The position numbers were made by a program, and so were the translations under genes. The notes beneath the pieces were generated by a model. That model saw only the letters and a list, made by a program, of their open reading frames with translations. It had not been told where the DNA came from and did no database searches. This document shows positions 25,201-41,600 of a stretch of 64,000 nucleotides of DNA, piece by piece. Origin of the DNA: Paramecium octaurelia (taxonomy: Eukaryota; Ciliophora; Oligohymenophorea; Peniculida; Parameciidae); the NCBI GenBank assembly GCA_905182995.1, contig CAJJDP010000025.1:513680-577679 (forward strand), read 5' to 3'. The first letter of the stretch is position 1, and each line of letters begins with the position of its first letter.

Positions 25201-28200
25201 TTTTCTAACTAGAATAAATATGAAATTGATATTATAAAGGAAGTTAGGAATCATAGCAATTAGCGACTGATAGAACAAATAAGTCAGTAATAGAGGTTCC
25301 TGATGATGGGGTAATTGTAAATTTGCAATCATTGGGTGGTATGTTTATTAATAAATTAACAGATGAAGTGGATGGCATATAATGATAAATATCTTTGGCA
25401 GCCATTTTAATTTGGATTCCATTAATTGATGGATCAGTATCTTCCCAATAATCCCAAATACGAAACTTGACTTATAGGAACTTAAATGTAAAGGAGGCCA
25501 CAATGTTGTAATTATATACAATTTAACAAAAGTACTTTAATGAATCAGGATCAACTGATGTTGCTAATGTAAAATTGAGTTCTTCATGCAATAATATCTA
25601 TCTGCTATCATATCCTGACGGGTAACTTACTTAAATGTTCGGCAAATCATTTTCAATAACTAACAGAATAATTTAAGTAATCAAAATAGTTGAATGCTTT
25701 GTATTTCTCATAACAAATTAAAGTGGCTAATAAGGATCTAGTACTCTAGGTTTAAATGTCTAGGTAGCATCAGTTACGTTTAATTCTAAGGCTTCTTTGT
25801 TTGAATCTGTGCAACTTTCACTAGTTGCTAGATTGATACATCTCCAATTGAATGTAATATCTGGATCTTTGTTCCATGGGAAATCAAGATCAGGATCTCG
25901 ACAGAACCCATTCAGAACTGCATAATCATTGAAAGATTAAGTTCTTGTTCCACCTTGGATATAGGCCTGCATGGGACTACTAACTATTGTTATTGTAAAT
26001 TATATAGATGTCTTAATTGGTTTATTAGTTAATGATGCTGTAACCTAAAGTGTGTAAGTGGAATTAACAGCTGCTGTATAAGCTGGTATTCTCAAAGTGT
26101 TCAAAAATGTCATACCATCTGTTTCAGAGATAGCAGATTCCTTCAGTACACTAGGTGTATCCTTCGGAGTCTTAGCAATTTCTGTCCAATTAACTCTGAT
26201 TGCATCAAAAATTTCGACAACAGAGCTAGTATAACATGATAAATGTTTAAGTGTAACAGTGAATGATAAGTCTTCCCACCTACCGAATGTATATTATTAA
26301 TCTGGATCAATTTTAATGATGGGTGACTCATATGATTCAGTTTAGATTGTTGTTTATGCAGTATAAACTTAATCTCTAAAATTCTTGGCTTTTAGTTAAA
26401 TTACATATGTGCCATATTCACTTAAAGAAAGAAAAGAGATTGTAATGGATTATAAATTATTGGCGTTAGCATCTGCAAAAAGACTAGTTAGATATTGAGA
26501 TACAGATGATGTTTATGGATACATTTTTACTATGCTCCAAGTTATCTCAGTTAAATTTCTTTTTCCATCAACAAATTTATTGATGATTTTGATTGGAATA
26601 TCTTAACAAAGTGTAAGTGGATCACTATATGTTGTTAACTCGAACAAAGGCTCCATTTTTACAGGATTGTAAGAGAAATTAATCAAAACAAAAGTAGATA
26701 TCGCAGAGCTGCATCCAGTTTTTAACAAAATATCAGTGTTAAATTATATTACTGTATTTATGGTTATGCTACTTTGCTCAGATAATTCTACAATTAAGAT
26801 GTTTTCTTAAATTATTGAACATAAGGGAGCACTTCCTATTGTTTAAAACGTACTTGGGTTAAATATTTAGGAGCAAGCTTAATAGGGTGTTACTTTCTTG
26901 GTTGATACAAATTGTACATTGAATGGAAAGTAAAAATAAATTATACTTAAGTCACTGCTAAATTAAGCAGAGATTACAGCAACATTGCAATCTGAACAAT
27001 ATGGTGTTTCTATATGAGAAATTGAATTGGGTGGACATGTGCATTATAAGGGTTCTAAAATTCTATTTCCTTTGCAAGTGAGACAATTGTCTTTGTTGCA
27101 TGTAGAACAGTTTCCAAAGCAGACTTAACAATTAATGGAGACTTCATCTTCATAATATCCGTCAGGACAATAGCACACTGGATTATTAAGTCGATCTCCC
27201 TTGCAATTTTAACAGGTAGCTGTAGTATCACAAGCCTAGCATTTATTAGGACAAGCTAAGCATTCATTATTCAATTCGTAAAACCCAGTATCACAATTGC
27301 AAACAGGTAAATTGATTCTATTTAAATTGCAGGCTAAACAGGTATTCAAATCACTTAGTGTACAAAGTCCACATTTAAAATAACAGGCTGTGCACTCCTT
27401 AGCTCCACTTTCAATATATCCAATCTTGCAATCACAACTTGTACCTTGTCTACTAATCGGACATGAAGTACAATATGTGCTTTATTATTAACAGGTTTAG
27501 CATTTGTAATTACAAACATCGCAAATCAAATTGCCGTTATCGTAATATCCTGGACCACAAGGACATGAGTCTGTTGCCTTTACTCTCTAGGTTCCACTAG
27601 TATTACATTTAACACATTTTGTGTTTTTCTCCATGCAAGTTAAACAGGAGTAGTGGCAACTCTGACATTATTTATTTAGATTGTCATCATAGAATCCATC
27701 GTTGCATGGACAAGTATTATCTATACTACTTTTATCCACTCTTCCATATGTGACATTACATGAAGTGCATACTTGGAATTGAGAGCAAGTGTTACATTAA
27801 GGATGGCACAATTTACACACAGTATTCATTCCATCATCATAATAGCCATCTTAACAAGGACAAGTGTTATTAATGCTGCTCTTGTCTATCCTAAATGTTT
27901 TATTTGTGTTGCATTGAAGACAAAATGTCGGTAGAGTTTGACACTCCTGGCAACTTGCACTGCATTTCATGCAAGCAGCATTGCCAATATCAGAATATGA
28001 TGACTAACACTTGCATGTATTCTTCACAGAGTCGTATTTTCTATTTGTATTTAATGGGCAACTCAAACACTTATCTTAATTAGTTACGCAAGTTCTGCAT
28101 CTATATGAACATGGTTAACATTGTGCATTTGTACCATCATCAAAATAACCATCCTTGCAATAACATCTCTTATTAAATGAATCAAATAATCTATTAAATG

Positions 28201-31200
28201 TTGGTTCACAAGATTAACATTAATTGCTCATCACTTTACAAGTTTTGCATGAATAATCGCATTTTGGACATATAACAGAATCTAAGGAATCCTTAAAATA
28301 TCCAGCCATACACTGACAACTTGTAACTGTCAATTCTCTAAATTAAAGTGCTTGGCAATCAGAACACTCTGTTCTCGTTGGCCCAGTGCAATTATTACAA
28401 TAAATTGAACATTATTAACAATCCCATGTTAAATAAATAGGATAGTAATGTGTATCACAAACACATTCATTATTAGACAAATTTCTATGGGAGTTAAGCT
28501 TACAACCAGTGCATTTAGTTGCTGTATCTACACATGTAGAACAAGTGTAATCACATGGTTAACATAAAGAATGAACACCATCATCATAATATCCAGGATC
28601 ACATGGACATGTTTTATCTGGTTGTTGAGTTCTAAAAACAGATTATACACATTCTTAACATACTTTACCTGCTTAAGTACATTTACTACAACTATGATCA
28701 CAATTTGCACAAATTTAACTAACTCCATCATCATAATATCCATCATCGCAAAAACATAAAAAGTTTGTACTATCCAAAATCCTATGATATAGAGGCTCAC
28801 ACTCACTACATTTAGTAGGAATTGTAATACATTTACCACAAGAGTAGTGACATGGACTACATATAATAACACCTAATTCTAAATAACCTGGTTTGCAATC
28901 ACAAGTAAACAAATTTAGATCTAATTTTCTGTTTGAATTCACTGGACAACTAATGCACTATGTTTTAGAAAACTAACATGTTTAACACTTATAATCACAA
29001 GGTTAGCAATCAAGTAATCCAAATGCTGTATCTGCTGGTGGATAATAACCATCTTAACACCTACAATTATTCTCCTTTTATCTGTATCTACCCCAACATT
29101 TACATTGATCATTTTAAACTGAATTCAAAATTTATTCATATATTGCCAGACTTATTTATTAAACAACATCACTTGGCTATGGGATAGCTCCAAAATCTGC
29201 AAAAACCAAATAAAGTAAGAATATGTTATCCTATTGTTATATTTTGTAAGTTAAGTCTTTGAGAGGAGGTGTGACAATTGTAGTGATTGTATCAAATTAT
29301 GGATTTAAGGGTCGAATAAAACATTCATAGGTATTTGGAAATAATTAAGAATCGTATGTTGTGTAACAAATCGACTAAAATACAATTCCATACTCACTAA
29401 AATATGATGTGGAAGCATCTAGTTTTCCTTTATTACTTGGAATAAGTTGATTATAGATAATAATTTCATCGATTTTAGTTTCAATAAGTGTCACTGATAC
29501 TGCATTAATTGTAAACTAATAAATTTGGGATTATGCTCCGAAAAATTTTGGAGTAATTTTCTAAATTTCACTTACACTTGCTTAAGGTACATCAATGTAA
29601 ATGGTTGGTTGCGCAGAGGAAGTCAATTTACCTAATATTAACGCATCATATTGATAGTTATTATCTGCTACCATTGGCTAGTAGTTATTTTAAACCAAAG
29701 CATTTAGCAAAGCATCTAAGGGTAGTTAAAAATTTTTCAAAACAGTAACAGCATTATCAAAATTAAAATAGTTACATTTCTTACCATTCATATTTTAAAC
29801 ATCAGTAACTAAATTCTATGCTGTATCAAATTCATTGTTCATAGATGACTAATATCCATTTCTAAATATATCACATTATAAATCACTATTATAAGTCAAA
29901 CATTGAAAATCAAACCCGAAATATCCAATGGATTTGAAGATTCCTGGATAAATATTCTAAATAATAGCATAAGTATTCAAATTATTCGAACTTCTAGATA
30001 ATACCATTAAGTAATATAATTATCTGATTTTTTGTATATTGCTTATCTTAACCTCAGTACTGGTTTACGATAATACAATAGAGCCATCATATTCATTCAA
30101 ATTGATGATAAATATTTAATACACTTAAGTTTCAGTCCTCTTACACAAGCTTACATAAGCATAGATGTCTTTATACAAAGTTTCCGATTATGAACAAGAT
30201 ACAAATGTATCTGTTGAAGCCATTGAAATTGAAATATACTGAATATTATTTAATTATGCTCCTAAAACAAACTTTTCATTCGCTTATGTAAAGTACTTAG
30301 TTAACTTACCAAAGGCAGAATCTCCATTTACTAAATATCCATTAGTATAAATAATGTTTTATTTAAGATTTGTGCTAATCTTATGAGAGATATCAAATGG
30401 AAATTTAGTATTTATTGCATTTGTTCCTATATTTATAAAGTATCCTCCTATTTATTCAGTTAATGCCTCAAATGTCCCAGTTATTGATATAGGATTCAAT
30501 TTCCAATATTGATTGACAAATCTTAAAGGTGTTCTAGTAGATAATTCAATTGACTTTATTAACAATTAGATGTATTATTCAAAAATGGTTTGATATGAAT
30601 TATTAATTAGTGTATCATCAAAAGCCATAACTGCAAAATTAATCTATTTGACATTAGCTCCACTCACAGTTATCAAAACATTATTTGCATTTTAAACTAC
30701 ATTAAATGTGTGTCCTTAATTGAAACCGAATATCAAAGTCTTAACAGATGTTGTACCATAAATATCAACCATATAACCAACAAATTAATAATTATTGCTT
30801 GTATATGTAAGCTATTATGTGTTAATTTAATATCCAGTAGTAATAAAATGTTAAATTGTAAATTAACTGAATATGAATTATGATAGCATATGCAATCCAA
30901 ATACTAATATTTCTGGAAATTAGACAGTAAAATATGAAAATCCACTACTATCATATTATATAGATGTAGTCTAATAATTAATATCTACATTATTTAGTTG
31001 AATCAATGCACTATTTCCAGTGAATTTACTCGAAGACAGTGCTGTTGAAATATAATTGGAACCATCTGTTACTTTTAATGGCAATAAATTAGTTGGTATA
31101 ACTTCAAGTAAAAATTGATGATTTTCCCAAAAGATTTATTTGGTATTCTTAGGATGAGGAGTGCATTCGAATGCTATGCCCTACCAATATAATTGGCCTA

Positions 31201-32640
31201 TATAGTTTGCCACATTTATTAACTATGCATTTGTAGCAGTGCTAAAGGTTGCACTGCTAACATAGAATTCTGTTAATAGAATAACTGGTTAGGATGAACT
31301 CAATTGGATATTTAATTAATAAACACTGCCTATGATGGAACTTGTAATAGTTGGAGGATCATTAATGTTGTAAGTGAACACTAATACAACTGTATATAAA
31401 TAATCAATATTGAATGTCATAATTTATTAATTGAGAGATGATTTGGGTACAACATTGCTTTATATATTTTCGCTGTCTGCAACCACAGTGAATTTGTATT
31501 GAATTCTTAAGTTTAAGGCAGTAGCATCTTTTTAAAAGAGTAAATATCGAACATTATCCTTAACAAAATGAAAATACGATGCTTAATTGCCAAAAGGACT
31601 TTGATCAATTTGAATTTCTTATTATTTGAACATTAGAGAATTATGGTTATTTTTATCAGTTGAAATAATGCCTTATTCGAGCGAACTTTGAAGGGAACAG
31701 GAAATAGCGGAATCAATAAGCGAGTCCATTTCTATATCAGTAGGAGATAATGAATTTGCATTCAATTAGTCAATTAAATTGTTCGAACTTGGAGATGGTA
31801 ATGATGTAGCTAATTTTCCAAAGTTAATTTCTGAGCAAGAAGCTCTGCAAAATCTTGTATTATCAGGTAAAGCACAAACACACCTTCCATTTAATAAGAC
31901 TCTATTACTATTACAAGTCAAACAAGTATTAACATTGCAAGTTAAACAATCCATAGGACATGATAATACACATTGTCCTGATGAATTCATTTCAAATCCT
32001 TATTTACATACACAAGCAAAACCATTTTTGGATGGAAGTGAATCATATTTAGTACTGTCACATGTTTGACATGTAGATTATGATGCACAAGTTTAACAAG
32101 TGACGTGGCAAAGACTGCATACACCATTGTCTTCAAAATATCCATCATCGCAAAGGCATTAAAAATTAGAAAAATGTCTATTCAAACCAGCCAAGCATGT
32201 TTTGCATTTAGTTCCATCTGCATAAGTGTAACATTATTCACAAGGGCTTGTACAAGGTTTGCAATCTTAATCATTTGTCAAATTATCATAATAATTATCT
32301 TAACATATGCAAGTAGTACTAGATAGTACACGATGTTTTAAAGGATCGCACTAGTGGCATTCTGTGGGTAAATTCTAACATTTTTAACAAGTGTAATAGC
32401 ATTAGCTACAAGTAACATTTGTGCCAACTTAATAGTATCCGTCACCACAAACACAAACTTATGAGACAGCAACACGATTTGAACCGGCAACACAAGATGT
32501 ACACTCATTTCCAGTTCCATTATCAGTGCATTCTAAACAAGGAGATATACACAAACTACACAATAAGACTCCAGTAGTTTCGTAATAACCAGTATTACAA
32601 GGACAATTATTGTTAGCAAGATCAATTATTCTGTTTTATC
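22281..32640 (-). repeat. Inverted gene-sized duplication, right arm
   Basis: Reverse-complement counterpart of 1-10352. Both introns occupy the same codons, but their sequences and lengths differ (25 versus 28 nt; 24 versus 25 nt), showing the copies have drifted since duplication. Beyond about 32640 the match cannot be followed because the left copy leaves the window. Confidence 0.85.
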
Positions 32641-35600
32641 CCGTTTAGCAAGTAAGACATTGAGTGCCATCAGCTGGTGGTGATGCTTAAGAAATGATGC
32701 AAGATAAGCATGGAGCTATACATGGTAAACATACTGATGATGAGCTTTGTGAAAAATGATTGAGGTTGCAAACGCATTACTTACTAGTATCTAAAGTTCT
32801 ATTGTCCCCTGCTCTGCATTCGGTACATTGAGTGCCATCTCCATTATTTTCACAATTATAACATGTACTATCACAAGGAATACATGGAGTCACATCATCC
32901 ATTTGATAGTAGGATGCCATGCAAACGCAAACTGAGTTTGTAACTTCTCGATTATAATTTGGGAGACAAGTTGTACATATTTGACCATCATTGGGATTAC
33001 AATTTTCGCAAGGAACAATGCACGCTAGACATTATAATTCACCTAAGGGCTGATAATATCCAGAAACACAGCTATAACAAAATGTTGGAAGAGTGACACA
33101 TGAGGCACAAGGACTCTAGCAGCTTTAACAAGATCCATCGGACTCTTCATAAAATCCGTAAGCACAATCACATGTATTACCATCTAATACTCTTCCGGGT
33201 GAACAGGCTATGCATCTATCACTTTATATCTCACATTGGAAACAAGGAAAGGTGCAGGGTTGACAAACAAGATCTGTTCCAAAGTAACCATCTTAACATA
33301 AGCACTTTTTAGCTGGATCTCTGAATGTAGATGGTTTACATTAATCACAATCCAACTCATTAGTTATACATGAAATACAATAAGAAGTACAAGCTTAACA
33401 AACTAAGTAGCCTGCATCAAAAAATCCAATTTGACAAGGACATGTTTAAGTGGTGTTATCCAAGGCTCTATTATTATCAGGCAGACAGGTTTCACATTGA
33501 TTGCCATCATAGTTTATTCCATTACCATCTTTACCACTCAAACAATTCCCACATGGTGAAACACAAGCCGAACATATAAGTTAAGCATCAGAATAGTACA
33601 ATCCATCATCACAAACACATTAGTTATTATATAAAGTTCTCAAATATATATCGGCATTGCATGAAGTACAGTTTGTGGCTGAAGTTTAACAGGTTTTACA
33701 TTATATGTCACAATCCAAACAAGTAGTGCCATCCAGATAAAATCCATCTTCACAACTTGTACATTTAGTTGGTACATCAACACAAGTCTTACAATTAGTA
33801 TCACATATTAGGCATATACTATCACCATTATTTTGATCATAATAATGAGGAAGACAAACACAAACATCATTAACCACACCTCTAAAATCACTTAAAAAAC
33901 AATCTACACAAGTTGTTGTTGTTGTGACACAATTAAAACAAGGTGGTGTGCAAGGCAAACAAGTAGTTCCACTGAGAAAATATTATGGAATGCAAGATAA
34001 GCAGACTGAAGCTGATGAACATTCAAAACATGGCTAAGTGCATGATTGACAAGTTTAATCAGTTCCAGCTACAACTAAAAATTCTCCTGGAGCACATTCA
34101 GTACATTAAACATCTGCAGTTCCTGAGCATTTGTAACATGTAGGATGACAGGATTAACATGTTTAAGTATTATCCAAATAATATCGATATTAACAATCAA
34201 CACATAATTCTACTTGTGATGGAGATTAGCAAACGGCACATGGAGGATGACATACTAAACAAACCCCAGATGTTGTAACAGTGATATTATCTAAATATAG
34301 TCCTGAACTACATGTCAAGCAATTTGTAGTTGTATCTTTGCATGTTGCACAATTTGCGTCACATGCTGAATCGCAAACGAAATTTGAAAGGTTAACATAC
34401 ATCTAATCAAAACAAGTAGTGCAATGTGATGGAACTATCACACAACTTTAACAATTATCTGTGCATATTAAATCGCAAACAAATGTAATTTCATTTAATT
34501 TATATCCATCATAGCAGGATTCACAATTTGTTGTTGAAATTGTGCACGTTAAACAATTCGTATCACAATCAGTTTGACACACATTCGTGGTTTTATTGAG
34601 ATAAATTCCATCAAAACAAGAGGTACAAAGTGTTGGCTAGTTGAAGCAAGTTGCACAATTTGAATCACAAACAACTGTGCATTTATTTGTGCTTGTATCT
34701 AATTAAAATCCTGAAAAACATGTTAAACAATGGGTTGTTGTAATCTCACAAGTTTCACAATTTGAATTACATGTAGTTACACATATATTATTTGTTTCAT
34801 TTAAGTAAGTTCCTACTGGACAACTCAAACAGTTAACTGTTGTTATCAAACAAGTATCACAATTTATATCACAAGAAGGTTGACATATAAAGCTTGATTT
34901 ATTAAAATACATCCCTGCATTACAAGTCTTGCATTTTGTTGTAGTTACTTAGCATGTCAAACAATTTGCATCACAAGTATTTTAGCAAATATTATTTGAT
35001 AAATTTAGGTAATAATTTGTGTTACAAGTTAAACACCTAGTAGTTGTAGTTTAACATGTCAAACAATTTGAGTCACAAGTGGATTAACAAAGATTTGTAC
35101 TCTCATTTAAATACATATCTACATTACAAGTCAAACAGTGTGTAGTTGTTGAGAGACAAGTTGCACAAATAGCATCGCATGTTAATGAACATGTATTCGC
35201 TGATGAATTTAGATACATTCCAACATTACAAGTTAAACAATAATTTGCATAAGTTTAGCATGTAGCACAATTAGTATCACAAGAATTCTAGCATGCATTA
35301 GTTAATAAATTTAACAAATACCCTGGGAAACATGTTAAACAATGGTTGGTAGTTGTTTAACATGTGTTGCAATTTGGATCACAAGTAGATTAGCATTAAT
35401 TATTAGATGGATTCAAATATTCTCCAGGATTGCAAGTAAGGCAATGAGCTGTAGTAGTTTAACAGGTTAAACAATTTGGGTCACAACTTGCTGAACATGA
35501 ATTATTTGATAATTATAAATATTTTCCAGCTTAACAAGTTAGACAATAAGTAGTAGTGTCTTAACAAGTATCACAAGTGGCATCACAAGTCGATTGACAT

Positions 35601-38600
35601 ACTTTTGTAGACGAATTCAAATAATTTCCAACAGCACAAGATTCGCAATTGGTTGTTGTTCCTGAACAAGTAGCACAATTAGCATCACAAGTTGAATCAC
35701 AATAATTTGTTAATAAATTTTAATATTTTCCGGAAGCACAAGTTAAACAATAATTTGTTAAATTTTGGCATGTCGCACAATTTGCATCACAATTTGATTC
35801 ACAGTATTAAGTTGAAGGATTTTCGTATAAACCAGGACTACATGTTAAGCAATGAGTCGTTGTTGTTTAGCAGGTTGCGCAGTTTGAATCGCACGTAGCT
35901 TAACATTAATGGCTTGATGGATTTAAATACATTCCTGAGTCGCATGTCAAACAATGAGTTGTCGTATCTTGACAGGTAGCACAATTTGCATCACAAGTAG
36001 ATTCGCATTGATTATTCGATAAATTTAAATACATTAAGTCATAACAGGTAAGGCAATTAACAGCAGTTGTTTCGCAGGTTTTACAATTTGAATCACATAC
36101 GATATAACAAACTGTACCAGATCCCCTTAATTCCCAGCCACTCTGACATGAGAGGCATTCAGTGGTTAAAGTCTAACATGTAGCACAATTTGAATCACAA
36201 GTAGATTGACATTAGTTATTAGATACATTTAAATATTATCCAACATTACACAATAAACAATATGTTGTTGTACCTGAACAAGTTAAGCAATTGCTATCGC
36301 AGGTTGATTCGCATAAATTTGTGCTAGGATTCAAATACATACCTGAATTACAAGTTAAACAATGAGTTGTAGTTGTTTGACACGTGGCACAATTAGCATC
36401 GCAATTAGGCTGACATATATTAGTTGCTTAATCCAAATACATTCCACTTGTACAAGTTAAGCAAAATGCTGATGAAGTTTAGCATGTCAAACAATTTGAA
36501 TCACAAGTAGATTAGCATTGATGATTAGATAAATTTAAATATGAACCTACATCACACGTTAAACAATATGTTGATGCGTTTTAACAGGTTTAGCAATTTG
36601 GATCACAGGAAGAAGCACATTAGTTAGTAGATAAATTTAATTATTCTCCTGAGTTACATGTTTGACAATGGGTTGTAGTATCAACACAAGTAAGGCAATT
36701 ACTATCACAAGAAGACTAACATTAATGAGTAACTTCATTTAAGTACATTCCAGAATAACATGTTAAACAATTGGTTTAAGTTGTTTCACAAGTTTGACAA
36801 TTTGAATCACAACCAAAAACACATTAATAAGTAGCATTATCCAATACAAAATTTGAGAAACATTGGGTGCAATGAGTAGTTGTAGTTTAACATTATTAGC
36901 AATTTGAATCACAGCTTGATGAGCATAAATGAGTGGTTTCGCTTAAATAGTATCCTGTATCGCAAGATAAACAATATGTTGTTGTATTTTAACAAGTCAA
37001 ACAATTACTATCACAACTAGATTAGCATTAATGAGTCGATGTATTTAAATAATAGCCTGCATCACATGATAAACAATATATTATTGTAGTCTAGCATGTC
37101 AAACAATTGCTGTCGCAAGCTGATTCACATAAATGAGTTGATTCGTTTAAATAATTACCTGAATTGCAAGATAAGCAGTAATTTGTGGTATTTTAGCAAG
37201 TTTCACAATTAATATCGCAACTTGATGAACATTAATGAGTTGATGAATTTAAATAATTACCCGAATCACAAGTTAAACAATATGTAGTTGTATTTAAACA
37301 AGTTAAGCAATTACTATCGCAACTTGATTAGCATTAATTAGTTGATGAATTTAAATAGTTCCCAGAATCACACGTTAAACACTACGTTGTTGTAGTTGAA
37401 CAAGTCAAACAATTACTATCACAGGTTGATTAGCATTGATTAGTTGATAAATTTAAGTAATTTCCTGAGTCACAAGATAAGCAATTTGTTGGTGTAGTTT
37501 AGCAAGTTAAGCAATTACTATCACAAGTAAAAACACATAAATGAGTTGATGAGTTTAACTAATATCCAGAATCACAAGATAAGCAATATGTGGTTGTAGT
37601 TTAGCAAGTCAAACAATTACTATCACAACTTGATTAACATTGATGTGTGGACTCATTTAAGTAATTGCCAGAATCACAAGTTAAGCAATTTGTTGTAGTG
37701 TTTTAGCAAGTGGCACAATTACTATCGCAACTTGATTAGCATTATTAAGTTGATGAATTCAAGTAATTACCTGAATCACAAGTTAAGCAGTAGGTAGTTG
37801 TATTTTAGCAAGTGGCACAATTACTATCACAACTTGATGAACATTAATGAGTTGATGAATTTAAATAGTTACCTGAATCACAAGTTAAACAGTATGTAGT
37901 TGTATTTTAACAAGTTGCACAATTACTATCACAACTTGATTAACATTAATTAGTTGATGAATTTAAATAGTTCCCAGAATCACACGTTAAACACTACGTT
38001 GTTGTAGTTGAACAAGTCAAACAATTACTATCACAGGTTGATTAGCATTGATTAGTTGATAAATTTAAGTAATTTCCTGAGTCACAAGATAAGCAATATG
38101 TAGTTGTATTTTAACAAGTTAAGCAATTACTATCGCAACTTGATTAGCATTAATTAGTTGATGAATTTAAATAGTTCCCAGAATCACATGTTAAACACTA
38201 CGTTGTTGTAGTTTAACAAGTCTAGCAATTACTATCACATGTTGTCTAACATTGATGAGTTGATAAATTTAAGTAATTTCCTGAGTCACAAGATAAACAA
38301 TTTGTTGGTGTTGTCTAACAGGTCAAACAATTACTATCACAAGTCAATTCACATAAATGAGTTGATGAGTTTAACTAATATCCAGAATCACAAGATAAGC
38401 AATATGTGGTTGTAGTTTAGCAAGTCAAACAATTACTATCACAACTTGATTAACATTGATGTGTGGACTCATTTAAGTAATTACCAGAATCACAAGTTAA
38501 GCAATTTGTTGTTGTGTTTTAACAAGTGGCACAATTACTATCACAACTTGCTGAGCATTGATTAGATGATGTATCTAAGTAATTACCTGAATCACAAGTT

Positions 38601-41600
38601 AAACAGTATGTAGTTGTATTTTAACAAGTTGCGCAATTACTATCACAACTTGATGAACATTAATGAGTTGATGAATTTAAATAATTACCAGAGTCACAAG
38701 ATAAACAATAGGTTGTTGTATTTTGACAAGTCAAACAATTACTATCACAACTTGATGAGCATTAATGGTTTGCGACGTTTAATAAATAACCTGAATCACA
38801 TGATAAACAAAATGTCGTCGTTGTCAAACAAGTCAAACAATTGCTATCACAACTAGATGAGCATTAATGAGTCGAAGAATTTAAATACTTACCAGAGTCA
38901 CAAGATAAACAATATGCTGTTGTATCTTAACAAGTGGCACAATTACTATCACAACTTGCTGAGCATTGATTAGATGATGTATCTAAGTAATTACCTGAAT
39001 CACAAGTTAAACAGTATGTAGTTGTATTTTAACAAGTTGCGCAATTACTATCACAAATTGATGAACATTAATGAGTTGATGAATTTAAATAATTACCAGA
39101 GTCACATGATATGCAATAAGTTGTTGTATTTTGACATGTCAAACAATTGCTATCGCAACTTGACTAGCATTAGTGGGTTGTTAAATCTAAATAATTGCTT
39201 GAATCGCAAGTTAAACAGTATGTAGTTGTATTTTAACAAGTTGCGCAATTACTATCACAAATTGATGAACATTAATGAGTTGATGAATTTAAATAATTAC
39301 CAGAGTCACAAGTTAAACAGTAGGTAGTTGTATTTGAACAAGTTGCGCAATTACTATCACAACTAGATGAACATTAATGAGTTGATGAATTTAAATAATT
39401 ACCAGAGTCACAAGATAAGCAATATGTTGTTGTATTTTGGCAAGTCAAACAATTACTATCACAACTTGATTCGCATTAATGAGTTGATGAATTTAAATAA
39501 TTACCCGAATCACAGGATAAACAATTCGTTGATGTAGTCTAACAAGTTAGACAGTTACTATCACAAATTAATGCACATGAATGAGTTGTTGAATTCAATT
39601 AATAGCCAGAATCACATGATAAACAATAGATTGTTGTGGTCTAACAAGTCAAGCAATTGCTATCACAACTTGATTGGCATTAATGATTTGACTCATTTAA
39701 ATAGTACCCTGAATCACAAGAGATACAATATATTGTTGTATATTAACATGTCAAACAATTGCTATCGCAACTTGTTTAGCATTAATGAGTTGATAAACTT
39801 AAATAATTGCCTGAGTCACAAGATAAACACCATGTCGTTGTATTTTAGCAAGTTAAACAATTAGTATCGCAGCTTGATTAGCATTAATTAGTTGATGAGT
39901 TTAAGTAATTTCCAGAATCACAAGATAAACAATAAGTTGTTGTATTTTAGCAAGTTGCGCAATTGTTATCGCAACTTGATGAACATTAATGAGTTGATGA
40001 ATTCAAATAATTACCTGAATCACAAGATAAACAATATGTTGTTGTCGTCTAACAAGTGGAGCAATTGCTATCACAACTTGATTAGCATTGGTTAGTAGAC
40101 GAATTTAAATATTTCCCAGAATCACAAGATAAACAATATGTAGTTGTATTTTAACAAGTCAAGCAATTGCTATCGCAACTTGATTCACAATAATGAGTGA
40201 ATGAGTTTAGGTAATTACCTGTATCACAAGATAAACAATACGTTGTTGTATTTAAACAAGTGAAACAATTACTATCACAACTTGACTAGCATTAATTAGT
40301 TAATGAATTTAAATAATTTCCTGAGTCACAAGTTAAACACTATGTGGTGATGTTTTAGCAAGTCAAGCAATTATTATCACAATTTGATTAGCATTAATGA
40401 GTTGATTAATTTAAATAATTACCTGAATTGCAAGTCAAACAATATGTTGTTGTCGTCTAACAAGTAGAGCAATTGCTATCACAAATTGATTCGCATTATT
40501 GAGTAGATGAATTTAAATATTTACCTGTATCGCAAGTTATACACTATGTGGTGGTGGTTTAACAAGTTAAGCAATTGCTATCACAATCGGATTAGCATTA
40601 ATGAGTTGATGAATTTAAGTAACTACCTGAATAACAAGTTAAGCAATATGTAGTTGTATTCTAACAAGTGGCACAATTACTATCACAACTAGATTAACAT
40701 TGATGAGTTGATGAATGTAAATAATTACCTGAATCACAAGTTAAGCAGTAGGTAGTATAATTTTAGCAAGTTGCGCAATTAATATCACAACTTGATGAAC
40801 ATTAATGAGTTGATAAATTCAAATAATTACCAGAATCACATGATAAACAATATGTAGTTGTATTTTGACAAGTCAAACAATTGCTATCGCAACTTGATTA
40901 ACATTAATGAATGGATAAATTTAAATAATTACCTGTATCGCAAGTTAAACAATATGTAGTTGTAGTTTAACAAGTCGCACAATTACTATCACAACTAGAT
41001 TAACATTACTGAGTTGATTAATTTAAATAACTGCCTGAATCACAAGTTAAACAATTTGTAGTTGTAGTCTAACAAGTTGCGCAATTACTATCACAATTTG
41101 ATTAGCATTAATGAGTTGATGAATTTAAATAATTACCAGAGTCACAAGATAAGCAATATGTTGTTGTATTTTGGCAAGTCAAACAATTACTATCACAACT
41201 TGATTCGCATTAATGAGTTGATGAATTTAAATAATTACCCGAATCACAGGATAAACAATTCGTTGATGTAGTCTAACAAGTTAGACAGTTACTATCACAA
41301 ATTAATGTACATGAATGAGTTGTTGAATTCAGTTAATAGCCGGAATCACATGATACACAATAGATTGTTGTGGTCTAGCAAGTCAAGCAATTGCTATCAC
41401 AACTTGATTGGCATTAATGATTTGACTCATTTAAATAATACCCTGTATCGCAAGTTAAACAATATGTTGTTGTCGTCTAACAAGTAGAGCAATTGCTATC
41501 ACAACTTAATTCGCATTATTGAGTAGATGAATTTAAATATTTACCCGAGTTACATGAAGTACAAGTTGTTGTTTTTTCAAAACAGGTGGCACAGCTTGAG

